A stretch of 64,000 nucleotides of DNA. Source: Nevskiales bacterium. Lineage in GTDB: Bacteria; Pseudomonadota; Gammaproteobacteria; Nevskiales; Nevskiaceae. The DNA is taken from contig JAQVDP010000002.1 of NCBI GenBank assembly GCA_028698335.1, positions 1 through 64,000 of the forward strand. Direction: 5' to 3'. The notes under the pieces were generated by a model. That model saw only the letters and a program-made list of their open reading frames with translations. It had not been told where the DNA came from and made no database searches. The translations under genes were made by a program, and so were the position numbers. Positions 6,880 through 14,082 of this stretch are shown here, in pieces (position 1 is the first letter of the stretch; each line of letters begins with the position of its first letter).

Positions 6880-9468
6880 TCAGATCAGCCCGGCACGCTG
6901 GGCGGCGTGGACCGCCGCGGTGCGGCTGCCGACATCGAGCTTGCCGTAGATGTTGTGCAGGTACCATTTGACGGTGCCTTCGCCGAGAAAGCTGCGGCTG
7001 GCGATCTCGGCATTGCTCAGGCCCTCGGACAGCAGCTTGATGATCTGGATCTCGCGTCCGCTGAGCGCGTCCAGCGTGTTGTCGTCATGGGTCGGCGACG
7101 CCTTCTCCCGGATCTGCTGCGCGATCGGGCTGCAGCGCCCGCGATAGTCGGCCTGGTAGGTTTCGAGCAGCGGGGAGAGCAGGGTGTATTCGTCGTAATA
7201 GACCCGGAAATAGCCTTCCAGCTCGCCGAGCGTGAGCGCCTCGTGGATCTGTTCCAGCGCGCGCGGCGTGTTGCCGAGGTCGTAGTTGGCGATGGCCTTC
7301 AGCAGCAGGCATTCGCAGAGCTTGAACTGCTGCCCGGAGCTGCGCGCGTGTGCCAGCATCGGCGCGATCAGCGCGGCCGCACGCTCGGCTTCGCCGCGCA
7401 GCAGCGCCAGCCGCGTGAACAGGCGGATGCCGCGATCCTTCTGGAACGGGGCGTTGCTGTCCGGGCGCAGATCGGCCAGATGGGCCGCGGACTCGGCCTG
7501 GTCGAGGGCGCCGGCGCGCAGCAGGCTCAGCACCCGCTCCGAGGCGATGGCCTTGGACAGCCGGGGGAAGCCGCGCTGGGCGCCGATGTGTTCGCCTTCG
7601 GCGAGCAGGTCCAGCGCGGTGCCGAGGTCGCCGTCGGCGCAGCGCAGGCGCGCGGCCGTGATGTAGCCGCAGATGACGGCGTCGGCCAGGCCCTGGTCCG
7701 GCAGCAGTGGCAGGCAGTCCTCCAGCGCCGTGCGTGCCTCGGCCAGTTCGTCGCGTTCGTAGTGCAGCAGCGCCTGGATGCCGAGGAGCATCGCCCGCTG
7801 GCTGGACGCACCGTCCTCGCCGTCGATCGACTTGAGGCTGGTCGAGATCTCCGCGCGCGCCTGGCGGTGGCGCCCGGCCTTGATCAGCGTCAGCAGCGAA
7901 ACCACATGCGCCCAGGCCAGGCCGTAGTCGGAGTGGATGTTGCTGAACAGGCCACGGGCCAGCGACAGATTGCGGCTGGCCTCGCCGAACTGGCACGCGC
8001 ATTTCTGTTCGAACGCCACCACGACGCGGGCGACGCCCTGCTGGTAGTCGTCGCCGCGATGGTTGCGCAGCCACTCGCCGGCGAAGGCGGCGGCGGACTG
8101 GTGATCGTCGCGCATGCCGGCGATGACGCCGCGCTGCAGGATGACCACGCCGGAGGCGTCGTCCGCGACCGAGCGGGTGCGCTTGAGGCGCTGTTCGGCC
8201 TCGACGTGGCGCCGCTGGAAGATCAGCGCCCATACCGCGAACTCCTCGAGGCTGTCCTTGAGCGCGGGCGGGGGTGACGGGCACAGGTCCAGCAGATCGA
8301 GAAACGTCTGGTGCCAGCCGGCCTGGAACACCATGCGTTCGGCGACGTCGTGCAGCCATTCGGCGGCCTGCGCGCAGTCTCCGGCGTCGGCCATCAGCTG
8401 CACCGCGCGCCGCACGTCGTCGTGTTCGCGCCACCAGTGTGCGGCGCTGCGGCGCTGCGCGTTGAGCTGCGCCAGGGCTTCGGGCGACGCGGAGCGCAGG
8501 ATGGATTCGCGCAGCACCGGATGGATGCTGAGCGCGTCGTGACCGCCGTTGATGCGGCGTCGCTGGAGAATGCCGAGCCGCTCCAGACTGTCGAGCGTGC
8601 CCTTCGGGACCGCGATGTCGAGCGCGCCGAGCATCTCGACGGGGATCGCGTCGTCGAAGGCCATGACCGCCAGCAGGCGATGCTGGGCCTCGCTGAGGCC
8701 GGACAGGAAGCGATCCTCGATGTAGCGCCGCACCGGCGTGGTGTCGGCCATCGACAGCCGGCTGCGGTCGAGCGCCGCGGGCGTGCCCGACAGCGCGAGC
8801 TGCAGCAGGACCGGCCAGCCCTGGGTGGTCTGCACCAGTGTCTGGAGCTGTTCGGGCTGCCAGTGGACGTCCCGCATCGTGGCCAGATCCCGGGCCTCGT
8901 CGTCGGTCATCGCCAGTGCCTCCGGTCCGAGCCAGCGCACCATGCCCCTGGCGGACAGGTCGCCGATCGACAGCTGCGGATCGCGGAACTCCCGGGACGT
9001 CATGACGAACTGCAGGTTGGGGCCGGCGCCCCCGAGCAGGCGGTTGAGATAGCTCATCGCCGGGCTGCCGGCGAGGTGATGGACGTCGTCGAAGATCAGG
9101 CGATGGCGCTGGGACGAGTTCTCGATCTTCTTGGTGAAACGCAGGAACAGCTCGGCGGGATCGCTGGACGCCGCGGTGGGCTTGGCCCTGCCGCGGGCCA
9201 GACGGTCGATGAGTTCGGCCAGCAGCACGCCGGGATTGCGGTGTTCCGCGTTCAGCGGCAGCGCGATCGCCCGGGTTCCGCGCGGCGTGGCCTTGAATAT
9301 CTGCTGCGCCAGCGTGCTCTTGCCGTAACCGGCCGGAGCCTCGATCAGCAGGATCGGTTCGCGCCGGACCGAGTCGGTCAGCCGGGTGCGGACGAGCGAC
9401 GCGAGGCCCTCGCTCGCGACGAGATCGGCCGCTGTTGCATCACGCTCATTTCGATCGGTTCTGACCAT
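6880..9468 (-). CDS. MalT/AlkS-family (LAL) transcriptional activator
   Basis: About 862 residues. The N-terminal ATPase domain has Walker A EAPAGYGKST (near residues 43-53) and a Walker B-like LIFDDVHH. A long helical TPR-like sensor region follows, then a C-terminal LuxR helix-turn-helix (LSGREIQIIKLLSEGLSNAEIA). Size and order match MalT and AlkS, the activator of alkane genes in Pseudomonas putida GPo1. It lies between the reductase and the hydroxylase, and palindromes flank both ends of the gene. It is probably the activator of both, responding to the hydroxylase substrate or a product. Start ATG 9468 is chosen over GTG 9474; neither has a good ribosome site. Confidence 0.85.
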   Translation of the reverse strand: MVRTDRNERDATAADLVASEGLASLVRTRLTDSVRREPILLIEAPAGYGKSTLAQQIFKATPRGTRAIALPLNAEHRNPGVLLAELIDRLARGRAKPTAASSDPAELFLRFTKKIENSSQRHRLIFDDVHHLAGSPAMSYLNRLLGGAGPNLQFVMTSREFRDPQLSIGDLSARGMVRWLGPEALAMTDDEARDLATMRDVHWQPEQLQTLVQTTQGWPVLLQLALSGTPAALDRSRLSMADTTPVRRYIEDRFLSGLSEAQHRLLAVMAFDDAIPVEMLGALDIAVPKGTLDSLERLGILQRRRINGGHDALSIHPVLRESILRSASPEALAQLNAQRRSAAHWWREHDDVRRAVQLMADAGDCAQAAEWLHDVAERMVFQAGWHQTFLDLLDLCPSPPPALKDSLEEFAVWALIFQRRHVEAEQRLKRTRSVADDASGVVILQRGVIAGMRDDHQSAAAFAGEWLRNHRGDDYQQGVARVVVAFEQKCACQFGEASRNLSLARGLFSNIHSDYGLAWAHVVSLLTLIKAGRHRQARAEISTSLKSIDGEDGASSQRAMLLGIQALLHYERDELAEARTALEDCLPLLPDQGLADAVICGYITAARLRCADGDLGTALDLLAEGEHIGAQRGFPRLSKAIASERVLSLLRAGALDQAESAAHLADLRPDSNAPFQKDRGIRLFTRLALLRGEAERAAALIAPMLAHARSSGQQFKLCECLLLKAIANYDLGNTPRALEQIHEALTLGELEGYFRVYYDEYTLLSPLLETYQADYRGRCSPIAQQIREKASPTHDDNTLDALSGREIQIIKLLSEGLSNAEIASRSFLGEGTVKWYLHNIYGKLDVGSRTAAVHAAQRAGLI

Positions 9469-9498
9469 GGCCACAGCATCGCAGAAAACAAGCAGCCG

Positions 9499-9522
9499 CT
9501 TCCTATCGAACGGTAGGAGACG
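9499..9522 (+). promoter_or_regulatory. palindromic operator upstream of the hydroxylase gene
   Basis: TCCTATCGAACGGTAGGA (9501-9518) is an imperfect palindrome, followed by GACG, and matches the block at 6827-6850. It is 94-111 bp upstream of the hydroxylase ATG and about 30 bp upstream of the divergent regulator start. One site could therefore control both genes. A weak -10-like GAATCT lies about 40 bases downstream, at the same distance as in the reductase promoter. Confidence 0.7.
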
Positions 9523-9611
9523 GCGAAAGTGCCGTGAATGAATCTAGCTGCGTCGGCGTAGACATGCGTTTTACGCCATATCGATACGCAAGTTAAGGCA
9601 GGAGAAAAGTC

Positions 9612-10781
9612 ATGATGAAATACGTTCGATCGTTGACGATGCCGGCGATGGTGGTCGGCATCACGTACACGCTGATGCTCGGCGGATGGTGGATGTGGTT
9701 CGGCATTCTGGCGGTGGTCGTCGGCTTCGTCGTGCTCGATGCGATTCTTCCCGAGGATCTGTCCGAGCCCGACTACGGCGCCACCTGGCTGCTGAATCTG
9801 GCGCTGTATACGGTGCTGCCGCTGCTGGTGGCGATGGATGGCGTGTTCATCTGGATGATCGGGTCGGGCGACCCGATGGGGCTGGGCGCCTGGGTCCAGC
9901 AGAACCTGGGCATCGACATGTTCGCGGCGCGCGCGGCGACCGATCACTGGTTCATGTGGGTCGGCGGCGTGCTCAGTGTCGGCCTGTTCAATGCCGTTGC
10001 GGGTACCAACGTCGGCCACGAACTGACGCACCGCACCTCGCGGCCGGTCGACATGTTCCTGGGCCGCTGGATGCTGGTGTTCAGCAGCGACGTATCGTTC
10101 TCGATCGAGCATGTCTACGGCCATCACGTGAACGTGGGCACGGCAACGGACCCGGCCACCGCCAAGCGTGGCGAGAGCCTGTATCCGTTCATCATCCGCT
10201 CGACCATCGGCAGCTACGCCCACGCCTGGAAGATGGAGAAGGCGCGCCTGGCCAAGACCGGCAAGTCGGTGTGGAACCCGATCCACAGCCGCCTGATGCG
10301 CGGCAACCTGATGTGCGTGGTGCCCTTCGTCGGGGCCTACTATGTCGCCGGCTGGGCGGGCGTCGGTCTGTTCGCTGCGGTTTCGGCCTGGGCCAAGGCG
10401 GTGCTGGAGATCGCCAACTACTTCGAGCACTACGGACTGGTGCGCGACCCGAGCACGCCGGTGCAGCCGCGCCACTCCTGGAACTCGAACAAGATGCTCA
10501 GCAGCATGACGCTGTTCAGCCTGACGCGTCACTCGCATCACCACGCCGAGGCCGAAGCCGAGTTCTGGAAGCTGCAGGCGATGCCGGATGCGCCGATGCT
10601 GCCGCACGGCTATCTGACGATGATCCTGGTGGCGCTGGTTCCGCCGCTGTTCAAGCGCCAGATGGTGCCGCTGCTCAATGACTGGGACAGCCGCCACGCG
10701 ACGCCGAAGGAGCGTGAGCTGGCCCGCGAGCAGTCGATCCGCAGCGGGATGTCGGGTCTGCGGGTGGCCATGCAGGGTTGA
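9612..10781 (+). CDS. AlkB/XylM-family membrane di-iron hydroxylase
   Basis: A 389-residue integral membrane monooxygenase of the fatty acid desaturase superfamily. It has the full set of histidine motifs: HELTH (136-140), EHVYGHH (166-172), NYFEHYG (269-275) and RHSHHH (306-311). About six hydrophobic helices surround them. It should hydroxylate a methyl group of an alkane or alkyl-aromatic with O2 and electrons from the XylA-like reductase. The substrate cannot be read from sequence. RBS AGGAG at 9600-9604; ATG 9615 immediately follows as an alternative start. It is monocistronic, with terminator at 10803-10837 and operator at 9499-9522. Confidence 0.9.
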   Translation: MMKYVRSLTMPAMVVGITYTLMLGGWWMWFGILAVVVGFVVLDAILPEDLSEPDYGATWLLNLALYTVLPLLVAMDGVFIWMIGSGDPMGLGAWVQQNLGIDMFAARAATDHWFMWVGGVLSVGLFNAVAGTNVGHELTHRTSRPVDMFLGRWMLVFSSDVSFSIEHVYGHHVNVGTATDPATAKRGESLYPFIIRSTIGSYAHAWKMEKARLAKTGKSVWNPIHSRLMRGNLMCVVPFVGAYYVAGWAGVGLFAAVSAWAKAVLEIANYFEHYGLVRDPSTPVQPRHSWNSNKMLSSMTLFSLTRHSHHHAEAEAEFWKLQAMPDAPMLPHGYLTMILVALVPPLFKRQMVPLLNDWDSRHATPKERELAREQSIRSGMSGLRVAMQG

Positions 10782-10802
10782 CCGGCGCTCCCCTGCAGGT
10801 CG

Positions 10803-10837
10803 GGCCGGGCGGTGCGCAAGCGCCGCCCGGCCTTTTT
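10803..10837 (+). terminator. rho-independent terminator of the hydroxylase gene
   Basis: A 10-bp stem GGCCGGGCGG / CCGCCCGGCC (10803-10812 with 10823-10832) is followed by TTTTT. It lies 21 bp after the hydroxylase stop. Confidence 0.88.
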
Positions 10838-10887
10838 GCGCGTGCGCGCGGGACCGCGACCAGCGGCCGGCGTCGGGGGTGAAGCCG

Positions 10888-11910
10888 TCAGGGGCGGGCG
10901 GTCGTCGCGGCGCGGCGCAGCGCTGCGGGCGTCTGGCCGAACCAGCGGCGGCAGGCGCGGGTCAGCACCGCGGGATCGGACAGGCCGAGCAGGCCGCAGA
11001 TCTGGATCAGCGGCATCTGGGTGGCGCTGAGATAGCGCAGCGCGGTCTCGCGGCGGATGTCCTCGCGGATGGCGTCGAAGCTGGTGCCTTCGCGGGCGAG
11101 GCGTCGCTGCAGGGTGCGGGGGTGCATCGCGAGCATCGCGGCGACGTCTTCGCGATTCATCATCGACGTGCCCAGCACCTTGCGCGCGGCCATGCGCACC
11201 CGGGCCGCCAGCGTCTGCCCCGGCGCGGGAAACAGGACATCCAGATAGTCGACGGCCATCTGGCGCAGGCGGGCGTTGACGCCGTGCATCGAGCTGCGCA
11301 GGAGTTCGGGGCGCAGCAGCAGCGCGGCGGCCGGCTGTGCGCTGCGCACCGGCGCGCCGAAGTGGCGGACGTAGGCGGACACCGGCGCGATCGGCTCGTG
11401 GGGCAGGTGCACGGCTTCGACGCGATAGCGGGCGCCGGCGAGTTCCTGCATCACGCGGTGGGCGACGCCCAGGCCGACGTCGATGGCCTGGCGTGTCGCC
11501 GACAGGCGCGGCAGCAGAAGTTCGTAGCGCATCTCCGCCAGCTCCGGTTGCGACGGGCTGGGTTCGAGAATGCTGAATGCGATGCCGGGGCTCTGCACGA
11601 ACAGGTAGCGCGAGCCGAGCATCATCGCGTCCTGCAGCGTCCCGGCGTTCTGCATGACGACGGCCAGCGGGCCGAGCACGCCGATGTCCTGGCTGGCGGC
11701 CAGACGCAGGCCGAAGTCCGGGCAGGACAGGGCGGCGGCGCTGGCCTCGAGCAGGTGCACGAAGCTGCGCAGCGGCACCAGCGTGTCCTCGTCGGCCAGC
11801 GCGTCGGCGGTCATCTGGTGGCTGGCGAGCAGGGCCCCGGCATCGCCGCCGAGGCCCTGCACCAGATTCAGATAGCCGCGCAGGGCGCCGACACGCAGCA
11901 TCGCGGTCAT
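10888..11910 (-). CDS. AraC-family transcriptional regulator
   Basis: A 340-residue regulator. The N-terminal about 230 residues resemble the Arabinose_bd domain (PF12625-type) found in OruR/ArgR-like AraC proteins. The C-terminal 100 residues form the double helix-turn-helix: VAAMLAMHPRTLQRRLAREG then ICGLLGLSDPAVLTRACRRWFG. It is divergent from the cupin gene at 12081. The intergenic region carries two direct repeats one after the other, as AraC monomers use. ATG 11910 is taken; ATG 11901 is possible, and neither has an obvious ribosome site. The ligand is unknown, but the context suggests an aromatic or alkyl-derived metabolite. Confidence 0.88.
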   Translation of the reverse strand: MTAMLRVGALRGYLNLVQGLGGDAGALLASHQMTADALADEDTLVPLRSFVHLLEASAAALSCPDFGLRLAASQDIGVLGPLAVVMQNAGTLQDAMMLGSRYLFVQSPGIAFSILEPSPSQPELAEMRYELLLPRLSATRQAIDVGLGVAHRVMQELAGARYRVEAVHLPHEPIAPVSAYVRHFGAPVRSAQPAAALLLRPELLRSSMHGVNARLRQMAVDYLDVLFPAPGQTLAARVRMAARKVLGTSMMNREDVAAMLAMHPRTLQRRLAREGTSFDAIREDIRRETALRYLSATQMPLIQICGLLGLSDPAVLTRACRRWFGQTPAALRRAATTARP

Positions 11911-11941
11911 TTCGGGGTGGGCTCGTGCAGGGAGATAGGCC

Positions 11942-11977
11942 TGTCTCCAAGGATCAATAAATTGTCCCCAGGATCAA
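11942..11977. promoter_or_regulatory. tandem direct repeats, probable AraC operator
   Basis: TGTCTCCAAGGATCAA (11942-11957) is repeated as TGTCCCCAGGATCAA (11963-11977). The AGGATCAA cores are exactly 20 bp, or two helical turns, apart. Tandem half-sites of this kind are typical of AraC-family binding. They lie 32 bp from the regulator start and about 104 bp before the cupin gene, so they may serve autoregulation and activation together. Confidence 0.6.
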
Positions 11978-12080
11978 GCCCGACGATGCCGGAGCTGCGA
12001 AATTGCCGGCTCCGGGCGGCCGGCGACGGCCGGTTCCCGGCCGCGAAGTTTGGAATGACATCTTAAAGAGGAGAATCCGG

Positions 12081-12590
12081 ATGCCGATGCCGCCGCTGGT
12101 GACGAACCACCGCGAACTGCTGACCCTCAACTCCAGGGAGTTGCCGATCTACGAGAACGCGTTGCCGGGTGTCGACGTCCAGCCGCTGTTTCTCGACACG
12201 CACCGTGGGGTCTGGGTCCTGCGCGCGGTCTTCCATCCCGGCGTGGTGCTGCCCACGCACTATCACACCGGCTCGGTCCATCTCTGGACGCTGTCGGGCA
12301 GCTGGCACTATCTGGAGTATCCGGAGCAGCCGCAGACCGCGGGCAGCTATCTGTACGAGCCGGGCTCGTCGGTGCACACCTTCGTCGTGCCCAAGGACAA
12401 CACCGAGCCGACCGAGACGGTGATGTACGTCGAGGGCAGCAACATCAACTTCGACGCCGACGGCAACTACGTGGGGATGCTCGACGCCAACTCGATCACG
12501 CTGCTGATCGATCAGCTGATCCGCGAGCGCGGCCTGGAGCCGGCGCGCTATATCCGTCCGCAGCAGCCCGACTACACCGCCGCGCGCTGA
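12081..12590 (+). CDS. cupin protein, 2,4'-dihydroxyacetophenone dioxygenase-like
   Basis: A 169-residue single-domain cupin. A metal-binding pattern is visible in HPGVVLPTHYHTGSVHLW and the later EPGSSVHTF, consistent with a non-haem metal site. The overall sequence resembles the 2,4'-dihydroxyacetophenone dioxygenase family, which cleaves a C-C bond next to a carbonyl. Substrate assignment is by resemblance only. Start ATG 12081 has AGAGGAG at 12067-12073; an earlier in-frame start at 12003 is rejected. It is divergent from the AraC regulator that probably controls it, and may act downstream of the nearby hydroxylase module. Confidence 0.75.
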   Translation: MPMPPLVTNHRELLTLNSRELPIYENALPGVDVQPLFLDTHRGVWVLRAVFHPGVVLPTHYHTGSVHLWTLSGSWHYLEYPEQPQTAGSYLYEPGSSVHTFVVPKDNTEPTETVMYVEGSNINFDADGNYVGMLDANSITLLIDQLIRERGLEPARYIRPQQPDYTAAR

Positions 12591-12601
12591 GGCCGCCGCA
12601 T

Positions 12602-12640
12602 GCCTTGTCCGCCCCCGCGACGACGGGGGGCGGACAAGGC
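12602..12640. terminator. strong hairpin between convergent genes
   Basis: A perfect 14-bp stem (12602-12615 with 12627-12640) around an 11-base loop sits between the cupin gene and the convergent DUF2202 gene. There is no T-run on either side, so it may be a bidirectional barrier or mRNA-stabilising hairpin rather than a textbook terminator. Confidence 0.6.
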
Positions 12641-12653
12641 CGGTCGCGTGCGG

Positions 12654-13358
12654 CTAGCAGCCGCCGGTTTCGTAGGGGCTGTTGATGATCGCGTCGTATG
12701 CGTCCTGCGTGATGTATTCGGGGACGTAGGTGACGCCATAGTCGAGCAACCGCGACGAGAACGAGCGCAGATGGTTGCGCGAGCCTTTCTCGAGGTTGGC
12801 CCATACGTTGGCGATGTCCTGGTTGTCGACGATGCTGTCGAGCTGATTCTGCAGGTCGTAGATGTCCAGATCCTCGATCAGCGCGCCCACGGTCAGGGCC
12901 TCGATCAGGCTGGTGCTGCCGCGCGCGACGAGCTGGTCGTACAGCGTCTGCAGGGCGGTGTTGGTGAACTCGCCGACGCCGTTGCCGGCGGCCGGGTCGT
13001 CGAGCTGATAGCGGTCGAGCAGCAGCTTGACCGCGTCCATGTGGGTTTCTTCGCTGTCGGCGATGTTGTCGAAGATCGGCAGCGTCCAGATGTCGCCCAG
13101 GCTGAGGTAGACGTCCCGCGCCAGCTTTTCCTCCTCGCGCATGAAGATGATGCTGTCGCGTTCGGCGTCGGACAGGGCTTCCACCGGCAGCGCGTCGATC
13201 TGGTTGAGCTGACAGGCGAGGTTGATCGGGGTGGCACCGTCCGGACCGATGCGCGGGCCGCCGCCGTTGCCGCTGCCGCAGGCCGACAGCAGGCCAAGGC
13301 ACAGGATGCCGGCTGCGACCAGCGCGGTGTGGCGGGCGGGGGGATTCGTCGGGTTCAT
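12654..13358 (-). CDS. DUF2202-domain lipoprotein
   Basis: A 234-residue lipoprotein. The signal peptide ends in GLLSAC, followed by a glycine-rich linker. A helical DUF2202 domain of the ferritin-like type covers residues about 55-230. It has Glu/His-rich motifs FMREEEKLARDVY, EETHMDAV and SRNHLRSF, which could bind metal. Function is unknown; the ferritin-like relation is family knowledge. AGGAGGAAG precedes ATG 13358, so the longer frame to 13502 (overlapping the upstream gene) is rejected. It lies 34 bp after the small secreted protein gene in the same direction and is probably co-transcribed with it from a promoter near 13880. Confidence 0.85.
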   Translation of the reverse strand: MNPTNPPARHTALVAAGILCLGLLSACGSGNGGGPRIGPDGATPINLACQLNQIDALPVEALSDAERDSIIFMREEEKLARDVYLSLGDIWTLPIFDNIADSEETHMDAVKLLLDRYQLDDPAAGNGVGEFTNTALQTLYDQLVARGSTSLIEALTVGALIEDLDIYDLQNQLDSIVDNQDIANVWANLEKGSRNHLRSFSSRLLDYGVTYVPEYITQDAYDAIINSPYETGGC

Positions 13359-13392
13359 GATGTGGCTTCCTCCTCTCATGTGGTCCGGTTGA

Positions 13393-13803
13393 TCAGTTGC
13401 CGCCGGAGCCGCCGCCGGCTCCCTGGCGCTGTCCGCCGCTCTGGCCGCTGCCCGCTCCCTGGCCGGCGCCACGGCCCTGGCCCTGACCCTGGCCGCTGCC
13501 ACGCATGGCGCCCGGCTGGCGCAGGGGCTGGTCGGGCAGGGTGACGCCGCGTTCGGCGGCGCGCTGCTGCATCTGGGCGTGATGCGCGGCCTGGATCTGC
13601 TGGCGGGCTTCGACGGTGCGGGCGTTGCGCATGCTCGCGCGGTACGCGTCGCGTTCCTGCTGGGTCATCAGCTGCCAGCCGTAGATCTGTTCCTGGGCCT
13701 GCGTATCAGGCGCGGGCGGCGGGTTGCCCTGGGCGTGGGCGGCGGCCGTCAGGGCGGCGGCGCACAGCGCGGCCCGCAGGGCGGTGTTCAGTCGTTGTCG
13801 CAT
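13393..13803 (-). CDS. small secreted Gln/Gly-rich protein
   Basis: A 136-residue protein with a clear cleaved signal peptide (residues 1-24, ending AAHAQG). The central segment is amphipathic and charged (QIYGWQLMTQQERDAYRAS). The C-terminal tail of about 40 residues is almost entirely G, Q, A, S and R. Family not recognised. AGGAG lies seven bases before the ATG. It is first in a two-gene unit with DUF2202, suggesting a shared periplasmic, possibly metal- or stress-related, role. Confidence 0.7.
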   Translation of the reverse strand: MRQRLNTALRAALCAAALTAAAHAQGNPPPAPDTQAQEQIYGWQLMTQQERDAYRASMRNARTVEARQQIQAAHHAQMQQRAAERGVTLPDQPLRQPGAMRGSGQGQGQGRGAGQGAGSGQSGGQRQGAGGGSGGN

Positions 13804-13887
13804 GGTTTGCTCCTGACCTGTGAAGGATGTTGTCGGTGTGAGCCGAATTCTGAAGCGGACCGGGCCGTGTCACGATGACGTTGGTCA

Positions 13888-13903
13888 ATACCCCAAGGGG
13901 TAT
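13888..13903. promoter_or_regulatory. ATACCCC-AA-GGGGTAT inverted repeat, possible CsoR-type operator
   Basis: Seven-base arms around AA form the site, and a half-site GGGGTAT recurs at 13978-13984. The pattern resembles operators of the CsoR/RcnR/CstR copper- or sulfur-sensing repressors. No such repressor is encoded in this window. The site lies 85 bp upstream of the secreted-protein/DUF2202 unit. Confidence 0.45.
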
Positions 13904-13930
13904 CAGGACGGGGGTCAACGGCGGGTCAAT

Positions 13931-13949
13931 GATGCTGCGGCGCAGCATC
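13931..13949. promoter_or_regulatory. inverted repeat GATGCTGC-N3-GCAGCATC
   Basis: Perfect 8-bp arms with a 3-base spacer lie in the divergent region between the secreted-protein gene and the fusion cytochrome gene. It may be an operator or a small hairpin. No regulator can be assigned. Confidence 0.4.
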
Positions 13950-14082
13950 CTGGCGCCGTATCGGCTGCGCGTCGACTGGGGTATTTCTACTAGGGCCGGG
14001 TGGTGGATCGCGGTCTAGAATCGGGCGGATCAATAAACCGATAGCGGCCGCAAGTGCCGCAGTGCGTGACGAGGAGAGAACG

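Noticed and set aside
9540-9600. second palindrome-like ATATCGATA in the hydroxylase leader
   Set aside because: The short AT-type palindrome lacks the TCCTA/TAGGA arms of the shared operator and could occur by chance.
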